From assembly GCA_002159155.1 (NCBI GenBank), contig LZRQ01000027.1, positions 1 to 34,011 of the forward strand: a stretch of DNA of 34,011 nt, in the 5' to 3' direction. Source of the DNA: Firmicutes bacterium ZCTH02-B6. GTDB lineage: Bacteria; Bacillota; Limnochordia; Limnochordales; ZCTH02-B6. Position 1 is the stretch's first letter, and each line of letters begins with the position of its first letter. Positions 16,219-25,366 of the stretch are shown one piece after another. Below the pieces are notes generated by a model, which was not told the DNA's origin, searched no databases, and saw only the letters and a list, made by a program, of their open reading frames with translations. Both the position numbers and the translations under genes were made by a program.

Positions 16219-16998
16219 TTAAGCTATATCCCGCTTCTCAAGTGCGGCTGCGGCTGAGGCCACGAGACCCGCTGCGAGGGCGCTCATAACGAGTACGGGC
16301 AGCCATGGGAACGTTTCGTTGCGAAACAGCGCCGGGCTCGTCATTTGCACGTACACCGACAGGCTCCGCCAGGTGGGCAGAAAGCTCGGGATGGAGAATA
16401 TGGCCGCAACCAGGGCGGCAGCGACGCCGGCTCTCACGGGGTCGTCTAAGCGCGTGGAGACGACCAGCGCCAACCCGTACACAAACGCCCCACCGGCCAT
16501 GATGGGCACCAGGCCCGCGTAAAACGTCCACGGCACCGTGTACCCGTGGGCGATGCGAGCGGTGACGGCCAAAGCAAGCGTCCCCAACAGCGCCGCCGCG
16601 GCGATCCAAATTAGATCTACCGCTGTTTTCACCAGCACGACGGTCCCGCGGGACACCGGCCGGGAAAACAGGTATTGCGCCGACCCTCGGGCGAACTCGC
16701 CGGCCACCGCGCTCGACCCAAAGATGATGGCCACGATGACCACCGTCTGGTACAAATTTTTGGCGTGCCAGTTGGACCACAGGAACGTGCCCATTTGCAA
16801 CAGGTCCGGCGGCAACAGCTCCTTGAGGAACTGCGGGATCGACGTATCCTCCAAGAGCTGCCCGAGTACCCCGCCAAACAACTCGTAAGTCAGCGGCACG
16901 CCGGCCCCGAGCGCGATCAGCACCAGGGCGGCGATGGCAAACTTCCAACGGCCCTCTCGCATCTCTTTGTACCAAAGTGCGCGCACCGCCGCCGTCAT
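16219..16998 (-). CDS. ABC-2 type transporter permease
   Basis: ALWYKEMREGRWKF N-terminus, multiple TM segments, GSSAVAGEFARGSAQYLFSRPVSR motif; 4-bp overlap with ATPase gene. Confidence 0.85.
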   Translation of the reverse strand: MTAAVRALWYKEMREGRWKFAIAALVLIALGAGVPLTYELFGGVLGQLLEDTSIPQFLKELLPPDLLQMGTFLWSNWHAKNLYQTVVIVAIIFGSSAVAGEFARGSAQYLFSRPVSRGTVVLVKTAVDLIWIAAAALLGTLALAVTARIAHGYTVPWTFYAGLVPIMAGGAFVYGLALVVSTRLDDPVRAGVAAALVAAIFSIPSFLPTWRSLSVYVQMTSPALFRNETFPWLPVLVMSALAAGLVASAAAALEKRDIA

Positions 16999-17924
16999 GG
17001 GCGAGAGCCCTCCTTTCCGGCCGTTTCGAAATAGAGCTCCTCGAGATTCCGCTCGACCACCTCGACGACAAACGGGTTATATGCCCTGAGGCGAGCCACC
17101 AGCGCATCGATGTCACCGCTAACCTGTAGAAGATGCAGCTTCCCGTCGGTCTCGACCCGGACGACGCCTTCCCACGTCCCGAGGTCCGCCGGCGGCTGGC
17201 CTTGAAACACGACGCGGATGCGTCGCGCGGCCTCCTTGAGCTCATCCAGATCGCATTCCCGGACAATGCGTCCGTTCCGCATGAAGGCCACCCGGTCTGC
17301 GACGCGCTCGACCTCATGCAACTGGTGGGATGACATGACGACGGTGACGCCCTCACGGGCAACCGCGCCCAGGATGACGTTGAGGAAGTCCCTGCGCCGC
17401 TCGGGATCCAAGCCGGAGGTCGGCTCGTCCAGCAAGAGCAGTTCAGGTCGCTGCGCGACCGTGAGGGCCAGGGACAGCTGGCGCTTCATGCCCTTGGACA
17501 TCTTGGAAACCGGGACCTTGATGGGCAAGCCGAACACGTCGAGGGTCTCCCGCGCCAGGACGTCACTCCAAGTCGGATAAAGCCGGCGTGAGAAGGCCAT
17601 CGCATCCTCCGCGGTCAGCCAACGAAAAAGCGAGTCCTCTTCCGGCATGTAGCCGGTGCGCTCCCGAATCTCGAGGCTAGCGGCCACTACATCGCGACCG
17701 AGCACCCGTGCCATGCCCGCGGTGGGGCGCACGAGTCCAATGAGCATCTTGAGCGTCGTCGATTTGCCCGCGCCGTTGGGGCCCACCAACCCCGTCACGC
17801 TGCCCTTTGGTACAACCCAATCGATGCCGTCCACGGCTACCGCGGCGCCGTAGCGTTTGGTCAGTCCCTCGCACACGATGGCGACCTCGTCGGTGCCCAG
17901 CACTGCCCTTTGGACGACGGTCAT
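16995..17924 (-). CDS. ABC transporter ATP-binding protein
   Basis: GPNGAGKSTTLKMLIGLVRPTAG, KGMKRQLSLALTVAQRPELLLLDEPTSGLDPERR. Confidence 0.93.
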   Translation of the reverse strand: MTVVQRAVLGTDEVAIVCEGLTKRYGAAVAVDGIDWVVPKGSVTGLVGPNGAGKSTTLKMLIGLVRPTAGMARVLGRDVVAASLEIRERTGYMPEEDSLFRWLTAEDAMAFSRRLYPTWSDVLARETLDVFGLPIKVPVSKMSKGMKRQLSLALTVAQRPELLLLDEPTSGLDPERRRDFLNVILGAVAREGVTVVMSSHQLHEVERVADRVAFMRNGRIVRECDLDELKEAARRIRVVFQGQPPADLGTWEGVVRVETDGKLHLLQVSGDIDALVARLRAYNPFVVEVVERNLEELYFETAGKEGSRP

Positions 17925-18352
17925 GATCCCGCCTCCTTCCCGTCAAGCCGGCCGTCCGTTGGCCCGTCGTCTCCGGTTTCACGCCCTAAAGCGGCCCGAA
18001 CCGCTGCGATAATCTCCTCTTTCTCAAACCCGAGCGCCCTGGCCTCGGCCACCATCACCTCGACGGCAGTTGCCAGGCGCATTTGACGCACCTTGGCCGA
18101 CATGGTCGGGGCCTGGGCGGCTTTGACATACGTGCCGCGCCCCGGCGCCGTTTCGATGAACCCTGCCCGCTCCAGCTCCCGATACGCCCGGGCGACCGTG
18201 TTGGGATTGATGGTCAATTCCAAGGCCAGTTCCCGGACCGTGGGCAAGCGGTCACCTGCCCGCAGCACACCGGCGGCGATGGCCGTCTTGACCTGCTGCT
18301 CGAGCTGGATGTATATGGGCACGCCTGAATGCGGATTGACATGCCACTGCAT
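17921..18352 (-). CDS. GntR-family regulator, YtrA subfamily
   Basis: SGVPIYIQLEQQVKTAIAAGVLRAGDRLPTVRELALELTINPNTVARAYRELERAGFIETAPGRGTYV; short C-terminus; 4-bp overlap with ABC gene. Confidence 0.92.
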   Translation of the reverse strand: MQWHVNPHSGVPIYIQLEQQVKTAIAAGVLRAGDRLPTVRELALELTINPNTVARAYRELERAGFIETAPGRGTYVKAAQAPTMSAKVRQMRLATAVEVMVAEARALGFEKEEIIAAVRAALGRETGDDGPTDGRLDGKEAGS

Positions 18353-18444
18353 TGAAGTCGCCCTCTCACGAGGCCGACCAGTATCGCTGCGCAAAACGCG
18401 GCGAGCGCCGTCGGCCAGAAGTGATGAGCACGGCACGTTGTATC

Positions 18445-18460
18445 ATTGTATTAGTACAAT
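18445..18460. promoter_or_regulatory. Inverted repeat ATTGTA-TTAG-TACAAT at putative GntR operon promoter
   Basis: Perfect 6-bp arms; on minus strand TTGACA (18486-18481) and GATATT (18463-18458) with 17-nt spacer, repeat overlapping -10/+1. Confidence 0.65.
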
Positions 18461-18594
18461 ATCATTTTCCCTGGTACACATGTCAAGCCCTTCACTCTCC
18501 CATCATCCAGAAGGGGAGTGTTTCGCGACGGGGGAATAACCACCACAACATCCCACGGGGTTCAACAGACCGCTGAAAAGAGTTGGTCACGCCG

Positions 18595-19470
18595 ATGGAG
18601 CGGATTACGGTGAACGCCGATGCACGTCAAGTACCGCCGCTTTTCTCCGAAACGATTCGAGGGGATGACGCGCCGGGGACCGGCGCGGCCACCGGTCCCC
18701 TCAAGCCCATCCTCAAATGGGCAGGCGGCAAGCGCTGGCTCGTACCCGAATTGAGCCGCATCTGGAAAGAGCACGCCCATCGCCGGCTGGTGGAACCAAT
18801 GTGCGGCGGGCTGGCCGTCACATTGGGGCTGATGCCGCAGCGCGCGTTGCTTAACGACGTGAATTCTCATCTTGTGAACTTCTACCGGTGGGTGAAGGCG
18901 GGACTGAGGTTTGGCTTGCCGATGCGGAACGAGTCCACGATGTATTACGAACACCGGCGTCGTTTCAACGAGCTGATCCGCCAAGGTAAAGCGGACACCA
19001 GTGAAGCTGCCCAGCTGTTCTACTATCTAAACCGGACGGGATACAACGGTCTCTGCCGGTTCAACCGCCGCGGGGAGTTCAATGTGCCGTTTGGGAGGTA
19101 TAAGCGCATCAACTACGAGCCCGACCTGGCCCCCTACCAGCAAGCGTTCGCCAATTGGGAATTCCGGGTCGGGGACTTTGCCTCGGTGCCGCTGGAACCC
19201 GGCGATTTTGTGTACGCTGACCCCCCGTATGACGTCGAGTTCACGCAATACGCCAAAGATGGTTTCAGCTGGGACGATCAGGTTCGGCTCGTCGAATGGC
19301 TCGCTGCCCATCGGGGACCGGTCGTCCTGTCCAATCAGGCGACCAGCCGCATCGTGTCGCTGTACGAACGCTTCGGATTTCAACTGCGGTTTCTCGAGGC
19401 GCCGCGGATGATTAGCTGCAACGGAGATCGTACGCGAGCCCTGGAAGTTCTCGCGCTCAAAGGGGTCTGA
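18595..19470 (+). CDS. Dam-like N6-adenine DNA methyltransferase (D12 class)
   Basis: PILKWAGGKRWLVPEL (motif I), FYYLNRTGYNGLCRFNRRGEFNVPFG, FVYADPPYDVEF (DPPY). Confidence 0.93.
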   Translation: MERITVNADARQVPPLFSETIRGDDAPGTGAATGPLKPILKWAGGKRWLVPELSRIWKEHAHRRLVEPMCGGLAVTLGLMPQRALLNDVNSHLVNFYRWVKAGLRFGLPMRNESTMYYEHRRRFNELIRQGKADTSEAAQLFYYLNRTGYNGLCRFNRRGEFNVPFGRYKRINYEPDLAPYQQAFANWEFRVGDFASVPLEPGDFVYADPPYDVEFTQYAKDGFSWDDQVRLVEWLAAHRGPVVLSNQATSRIVSLYERFGFQLRFLEAPRMISCNGDRTRALEVLALKGV

Positions 19471-19499
19471 GCCTCGTCCCGGGATGCTCAGACACCGTT

Positions 19500-21602
19500 C
19501 TACCGCAGCCGGAAGCGCTCCATGCGCGCCTGCATTTCCGCAGCGCTGGTCCGTAGGCCCTCCGCGCTGGCCGCGAGCTGCTGGGTGACCGCAGCGTTGT
19601 TTTGGGCGATTTGGAACAACGACGACGTGTGGCCACCAACCCGCTCCAAGCTCGCCTGTTGCTGTTGCAGCACTTGATTGACCTGGCGCAGCATGGCGTC
19701 GGCCGACTGCACGCTCTGCTCGATGGACTCCATCATGGCGTCCACCTCGCCGGCCCCGGTGTCCGCCTGCCGCACCCATGTCAAGGTATTGTCCACCAGA
19801 CCGCGGATCTTGCCGGTCGACTCCGCGGCCCGTACGGCGAGACGCCGCACCTCCTCTGCGACCACCGAAAACCCGCGTCCCTCGTGACCTGCCCGTGCCG
19901 CTTCGATGGCCGCATTGAGAGCCAAGAGGTTCGTCTGTTCCGCCACTTCCTCGATAAGCCGGGTGATGCCGGCGATTTCGTGGCTGCTGCGCTCGATGGC
20001 GCTGGTCAACTCCACCATGTTGCGCATCTTCACGCGGCCTTCCCGGACCAGTGCCACGGCTTCCTGCGAACGGCGCCCGGCTTCCAGCGCGTCTTCGCCA
20101 GCTTGCGCCACCACCGCCATGATCTCGTGAATGGCTGCCTGCATACGCTCCACGGCTTCGGTCTGCTCTTGGGCGCCCCGGGCGATTTCCTCCGATGCCG
20201 CGGCCACCTCCACAGCGCCCCTGGCGACGCTGTCACTGCTTTCGCGCACCGCGGCCATCGCGTCCCGCAGATTGGCCAATGCCTGGTCAACGTTTTGCTG
20301 GAGCTCCCGGAGGTCGCCCACGGCCTCTGCGGTAATGGAGTGGGTCAGATCCCCCCTGGACAATGCCCGGGTCGTCTCCATGATTTCCGCAAAGAGGCTC
20401 GACAGCCGCTGCGCGGCGGCGATCGCTCGTGCCTGGGCCTCGCGAAACGTACCGGCGCCCGACACCTTGACCCCGTTTTGGGCGTGGATGCGGCCTTCCG
20501 CAAGCTCCGACAGCCGGGCCGACAGCTCGTTGATGGTGGTTTCAATTTGGTCCGCCGCGGCATTTACGGACTGTTTAATGCGCTCAAGCTCGCCGGGAAG
20601 GGTGATGAGCACCCGCCGGCCCAACTCGCCCCGGGCCAGGCCGCTGAACACCTGGGCCATCTCGGAAAGCAGCAACTCGACGCCGTCTAAGGCCAAGTCC
20701 ACTTCCCGCAGCGTTCTCGACAAGTCGGACCGCCCGCGGGCGTCGATCCGGACCGACAAGTTGCCCGACTCTAGGGCCCCGGCCACGCTCTGCAGCTTGC
20801 GCAAGGGGCCGGCAAACTGGTCAATCACGAGCACACCGGCGGCCAGGGTAGTGGCGGCGGCAAAGCCGAACATACCCCAAATCAGCGCGGGCGCGGCGCC
20901 CCCGTGCATGGCCGCCAGCGCGGCGGCAAACCACAAAAACGGCCATAGCAACATCAGGCCGATCTGGCGCGCCACCGGCAACCGCCCAAAGTAAAACCGC
21001 TCAATCCACGGCTCCCGCCGCCGAATCTCGGCCAACGTGTCGGGCTTGACCTCACCCCGGTTGACCTTTTCGTACAGCTCCTCGGCCTGACGGATCTCTT
21101 CGCGGGTCGGTTTCACACGCACGGACCGGTAACCGACGATTTGCCCGTCCCGGATGATAGGGGAGACGAACGCACGGACCCAGTAGTGATCGCCATTCTT
21201 GCAGCGGTTTTTGACGAGGCCGGTCCAGCGGTGTCCCGCCTGGATCGTGCGCCAGAGATCCGCGAACACCTCGCGCGGCACGTCCGGGTGGCGCACGATG
21301 TTGTGGCGCTGGCCCATGAGTTCCTCATAGGCGTAACCCGAGACGGTGCAAAACGACGCGTTGGCCATGGTGATAAAACCCTTGAGGTCCGTCTCGGAGA
21401 TGAGCCGCTCTTCCGCGGAATAGTCGCGCTCGATCTGCGTTACCGGGCGGCTGCGGGAATCGATCCTGCGGCGGCGACTCCCGGGCTGGCTCGGGGGCCC
21501 AGCCTCGCCGGTAGTGGGCGGCTGGGCCGGTGCCTCTGCCTCCCAAAGAGTTCCCGGCTGGTCCGGACTTTCGACGAGAGGAGGGCCAAAGGCTGTGTTC
21601 AT
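19500..21602 (-). CDS. Aer-type PAS-containing methyl-accepting chemotaxis protein
   Basis: [87 protein letters not shown] hairpin [40 protein letters not shown]. Confidence 0.95.
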   Translation of the reverse strand: MNTAFGPPLVESPDQPGTLWEAEAPAQPPTTGEAGPPSQPGSRRRRIDSRSRPVTQIERDYSAEERLISETDLKGFITMANASFCTVSGYAYEELMGQRHNIVRHPDVPREVFADLWRTIQAGHRWTGLVKNRCKNGDHYWVRAFVSPIIRDGQIVGYRSVRVKPTREEIRQAEELYEKVNRGEVKPDTLAEIRRREPWIERFYFGRLPVARQIGLMLLWPFLWFAAALAAMHGGAAPALIWGMFGFAAATTLAAGVLVIDQFAGPLRKLQSVAGALESGNLSVRIDARGRSDLSRTLREVDLALDGVELLLSEMAQVFSGLARGELGRRVLITLPGELERIKQSVNAAADQIETTINELSARLSELAEGRIHAQNGVKVSGAGTFREAQARAIAAAQRLSSLFAEIMETTRALSRGDLTHSITAEAVGDLRELQQNVDQALANLRDAMAAVRESSDSVARGAVEVAAASEEIARGAQEQTEAVERMQAAIHEIMAVVAQAGEDALEAGRRSQEAVALVREGRVKMRNMVELTSAIERSSHEIAGITRLIEEVAEQTNLLALNAAIEAARAGHEGRGFSVVAEEVRRLAVRAAESTGKIRGLVDNTLTWVRQADTGAGEVDAMMESIEQSVQSADAMLRQVNQVLQQQQASLERVGGHTSSLFQIAQNNAAVTQQLAASAEGLRTSAAEMQARMERFRLR

Positions 21603-22112
21603 GCCTACCAGCTCCCTGCTTTCTGTTTGCCAACGAACAAAAGTCCGGAATGAGCGACTTTTCTCTTTCCTGGCCCCGCTTTCAGTGGCCTCTTGAACCT
21701 CGACGCGAACCGACAGTCGATGAACGCACAAACCTAGTGAATCCGGTCTTGGGTGCCTTTCCTCCAGGGGTCAAGCGCGTGAGGAAGGACAACTACCGAC
21801 GAGAAACCGATGCACGATACGGCACGGCGGCAATGTGCGGCGCAGCTAAGTCCGAGCTCGCCGCCCCCCCCATCGACAATATCCGGATTTTTCCCTCTTC
21901 CGTTGTACGGGAAACCAAGCGAATCCTGCCGGAGATGGTGTCACTGCCTTCAAGACGCAATTTGCCACTATCTTCCTGACAACACGTCCCTGCAACCGCC
22001 CAGCGCCGCGCACTCCGGCAGCGCTTGCGTTTCTCAAGCCAAGCACCGACAGGACTTTTGCCGCAAATGATTAAAACATGATTCACATCGTCGCCTTGGA
22101 GGTGCGGTTTCC

Positions 22113-22727
22113 GTGGGTGCACAAGGGAAGTCCAGCCCCTGGTCGATGCAGTTTTCGACGCTCACCATTGTGTTGATTCCGGTCGCCATCGGCGTCAATT
22201 ACGTAGGCAAGCTCATCGCGGCCGCGCTCAAGCTGCCGCTGTGGCTTGACTCCATCGGCACCGTTTTGGCGGCCATGCTGGCCGGCCCCTGGGTCGGGGC
22301 CATCTCGGGCGCGGCCAACAACGTCATCTTTGGCCTCACCGCTGATCCGATTTCGTTCTGGTATCTCATCACCAGCATCGCCATCGGCTTCGTTGTGGGT
22401 TACATGGCCTTCACGGGCTGGGTGTCCTCCTTCGGGCGCGCCGTTGGGCTTGGGCTCATCGTCGGCATCGTGGCCACGGTGGTGTCGACGCCCATTAATG
22501 TCATCCTGTGGGAAGGCCAGACCGGCAACGTCTGGGGCGACGCCCTCTACGCGTACCTCGTGGGCAGCGGTTGGCCCATCTGGCTCGCTTCCTTCTTGGA
22601 CGAGCTCGTGGTGGACATTCCCGACAAGTTGGCCACCGTCATCGTCTCTTACCTGATCCTCCGGGCCCTGCCTGAGCGCCTGGCCACGCTGTTTGCGGGC
22701 GGCAGGGACCAGGTGGAAAGGCTGTAG
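22113..22727 (+). CDS. ECF transporter S component, substrate unassigned
   Basis: GTG start with GGAGGT RBS; ~5-6 TM segments; GKLIAAALKLPLWLDSIGTVLAAMLAGPWVGAISGAANNVIFG; followed by T and two A components. Confidence 0.8.
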   Translation: MGAQGKSSPWSMQFSTLTIVLIPVAIGVNYVGKLIAAALKLPLWLDSIGTVLAAMLAGPWVGAISGAANNVIFGLTADPISFWYLITSIAIGFVVGYMAFTGWVSSFGRAVGLGLIVGIVATVVSTPINVILWEGQTGNVWGDALYAYLVGSGWPIWLASFLDELVVDIPDKLATVIVSYLILRALPERLATLFAGGRDQVERL

Positions 22728-22738
22728 CCGGCGGGAGA

Positions 22739-22831
22739 GGCTCCCTCTGAGGGAATGGCCCCCTTTGCGGGGAAAGGGTCCCCCTGACGAGCGAGGCTCT
22801 CACTTACGGAAAAGGCTCCGCTCTTGCCGTG
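22739..22831 (+). repeat. Degenerate ~19-nt tandem repeat, about five units beginning GGCTCC/GGCCCC/GGTCCC/GGCTCT/GGCTCC
   Basis: Unit starts at 22739, 22757, 22777, 22795, 22814 (spacing 18, 20, 18, 19). Confidence 0.45.
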
Positions 22832-22886
22832 CGAGTCGTCGCGAACGCGAGCCCGGACACAAGCGGGCGGCTGAGGACCGGATCAC

Positions 22887-23657
22887 ATGCGCGTTAGCCT
22901 GTACGTTTCCGCCGACACGTGGCTGCACCGGCTGGACCCGATGACGAAACTGCTGATGGCGGCCACCGGTGTCACTCTCACGTTCATCTTGACCCGGACT
23001 GAAAGCGCCGCGGTCCTGCTGGCCATCTTCCTCGCAGCGCTTGGCACAGGCCGCGTCTTGCGCCAGGCGGCGTCGGTCTTCGCCGGCGTCGGCATCGTCG
23101 CCGCCACCTTTCTCATCGTCCAGGGGCTGGTGCACCCGACCAACGCCACGCCGCTGATCGCCTTGGGGCCGGTCGTGCTTTACACGGAGGGCCTGCTCAT
23201 CGGGCTGCGCCTTGCGCTGCGGCTTTACAACATCCTGTCGGCCACCCTCATCCTCGTGCTGGCCACCAACCCGGCCGACCTGACCGAAGCGTTGGTGCGC
23301 CGCGGGGCGCCTGCGCGCCTCGGCTACGTCATCATGTCGGTACTCCAGATCATCCCGACCATGGTGGCGCAGTCCGCCGCCATCACCGACGCCCAACGCT
23401 CCCGGGGCATGGAAACCGAAGGGAGCCTCTGGACTCGGGCGAAGGCGTTCTTGCCACTCATGGGGCCGCTGGTCACCAGCTCCCTCATCGCGACCGAAGA
23501 GCGGGCGCTGGCGCTAGAAGTGCGCGGCTTTGGCTCCACAGTTCGGCCGACCTTCCTGAGAGCCGAAACCCGGCCTCCCCACGCCGTGCCCGTCCGGATC
23601 TTGTGTGTCTTGACGCTCGCCCTAGGGGCAACGGGCCGCTGGGTGCTCGGATGGTGA
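22887..23657 (+). CDS. ECF transporter T component (EcfT-like)
   Basis: LDPMTKLLMAATGVTLTF, AAITDAQRSRGMETEG (Ala-Arg-Gly coupling motif region), TM segments. Confidence 0.88.
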   Translation: MRVSLYVSADTWLHRLDPMTKLLMAATGVTLTFILTRTESAAVLLAIFLAALGTGRVLRQAASVFAGVGIVAATFLIVQGLVHPTNATPLIALGPVVLYTEGLLIGLRLALRLYNILSATLILVLATNPADLTEALVRRGAPARLGYVIMSVLQIIPTMVAQSAAITDAQRSRGMETEGSLWTRAKAFLPLMGPLVTSSLIATEERALALEVRGFGSTVRPTFLRAETRPPHAVPVRILCVLTLALGATGRWVLGW

Positions 23658-23666
23658 AACGTTGCC

Positions 23667-24542
23667 ATGGCCGTCGTTGAGGTCGAAAACTTGCGCTACC
23701 GCTACCCGCGGCAGACGACGCTGGCCCTGGACGGTGTCAGTTTCACGGCCGAACCGGGCGAGTTTGTCGGCATCGTCGGGCCCAACCTTTCGGGCAAGTC
23801 CACCTTGTGCCACGCGCTCATCGGACTTGTTCCCCACTTCTACAAAGGCGCCATCGGTGGACGCGTCGTCGTGGCCGGCCTGGACGTTCATCAAACGCCC
23901 GTCGCGGAGATGAGCCGGCGCGTCGGGCTCGTGTTTCAAAACCCCTTTACGCAGATTACAGGGGCCAAGCTGACGGTGTATGAGGAAGTCGCCTTTGGCC
24001 TGGAGTATACCGGTGCTCCGCGGGAGGAGATGGCGCCCCGCATCGAAGAGGCGCTGCGGCTCTTGGGCCTCTGGGAGCTGCGCGACCGCAGCCCCTTCGC
24101 CCTTTCAGGGGGGCAGATGCAGCGGCTCGCCATCGCGTCGGTACTGGCCATGAGGCCGCAAGTGCTGGTGCTGGATGAACCCACGTCGCAGCTGGATCCT
24201 GCGGGAACCCGAGAAGTGTTTGACGCGGCTGCAACCCTCTGCCGCCAAGGGATAACCGTTATCATGGCTGAGCACAAGATCGAGCTCTTGGCGGAACACG
24301 CCGACCGGCTGCTAGTGCTCCACCAAGGCAGGCTGGTAGCCGACGGCACGCCCCGGGACATATTGACCCGGGCGGCGAGCCGGGAGTTGCCGGGCGAGCC
24401 TGCGCCGGCACCGCCTGTGACCCAAGCGGCGGCATCCCTGGACTGGCGCATGCCCGGAGGCGGTTTCCCGGTAACACTGGCAGAAGCGGTGGCCGTGGGG
24501 CGCCCCATCGTCGAGCGACATTCTGGGGTGGACAGCCGATGA
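23667..24542 (+). CDS. ECF transporter ATPase A1
   Basis: GPNLSGKSTLCHAL Walker A, FALSGGQMQRLAIASVLAM, VLVLDEPTSQLD. Confidence 0.93.
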   Translation: MAVVEVENLRYRYPRQTTLALDGVSFTAEPGEFVGIVGPNLSGKSTLCHALIGLVPHFYKGAIGGRVVVAGLDVHQTPVAEMSRRVGLVFQNPFTQITGAKLTVYEEVAFGLEYTGAPREEMAPRIEEALRLLGLWELRDRSPFALSGGQMQRLAIASVLAMRPQVLVLDEPTSQLDPAGTREVFDAAATLCRQGITVIMAEHKIELLAEHADRLLVLHQGRLVADGTPRDILTRAASRELPGEPAPAPPVTQAAASLDWRMPGGGFPVTLAEAVAVGRPIVERHSGVDSR

Positions 24543-25357
24543 GCGCCGTCATCGAAGCTCGAAGCGTCCATTTTCACTATACGCCCGGCGTACCGGTCCT
24601 GACGGGCGTTACTTTGAGCCTTGGCCCCGGTGCGACCGCCATCATCGGACAAAACGGGGCGGGCAAGTCCACCTTTGTGCGCCTGCTCAACGGCCTGCTC
24701 AAACCGGTCAGCGGCTCGATCCTCGTCAACGGGGCGGATACCCGCAGCCTCACGGTGGCGTCCCTGGCCCGCACGGTGGGCCTTGTATTCCAAAACCCTT
24801 CCGACCAGCTTTTCAAGAGCCGGGTCATCGACGAGGTCACGTTTGGGCCGCTCAATCTCGGATTCTCTAGAGAAGAGGCGGAAGAGCGCGCTCGAGAAGC
24901 CCTGGCGCAAGTCGGCCTTCATGGGGTGGAAACGCGCAACCCTTATGATTTGGGTCTGGCCGAGCGCAAGCTCGTCACCATTGCAAGCGTTTTGGCTATG
25001 GGCACCAGTGCCCTCATCTTTGACGAGCCGACCATCGCCCAAGACTATGCGGGCGTCCGCCGCCTGGGAAAGATCGTTGACGAACTGACCGCGGCGGGCC
25101 GAACCGTCATCGTCATCAGCCACGACATGGATTTCGTGGCCCGCCACTGCCATCGCGTCGTCGTTTTCTCCCGCGGGCGAGTGCTGGCCGATGGCGACGC
25201 GGCCAGCGTCTTCTCCCGACCGGATATCCTGCAGCAGGCAGCGCTGGAGGCGCCCCAGATCGCCCGCTTGGCACACGCCCTATCAATGGACCAGACGCCT
25301 CTCACTCCAGAGCAATTTGTCGATCTGGTGCGGCGCCGTCTTTCTGGCTCTTCCTAG
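24539..25357 (+). CDS. ECF transporter ATPase A2 with degenerate signature motif
   Basis: GQNGAGKSTFVRLLNGLLKP, YDLGLAERKLVTIASVLAM in place of LSGGQ, ALIFDEPTIAQD; 4-bp ATGA overlap with A1. Confidence 0.92.
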   Translation: MSAVIEARSVHFHYTPGVPVLTGVTLSLGPGATAIIGQNGAGKSTFVRLLNGLLKPVSGSILVNGADTRSLTVASLARTVGLVFQNPSDQLFKSRVIDEVTFGPLNLGFSREEAEERAREALAQVGLHGVETRNPYDLGLAERKLVTIASVLAMGTSALIFDEPTIAQDYAGVRRLGKIVDELTAAGRTVIVISHDMDFVARHCHRVVVFSRGRVLADGDAASVFSRPDILQQAALEAPQIARLAHALSMDQTPLTPEQFVDLVRRRLSGSS

Positions 25358-25366
25358 CGCCCGGGA

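Noticed and set aside
21891-21960. Possible cobalamin riboswitch (GGGAAACCAAGCGAATCC...GTCACTGCC)
   Set aside because: Superficial match only: the stem flanking the GCGAA segment does not pair and no B12 box was found.
22693-22944. 83-aa ORF spanning the S-T gap
   Set aside because: Arg/Pro-rich translation of the GC repeat; overlaps both flanking genes; more likely noncoding.
23936-25276. 446-aa minus-strand ORF opposite the ECF ATPases
   Set aside because: Antisense shadow of two overlapping, motif-rich ATPase genes.
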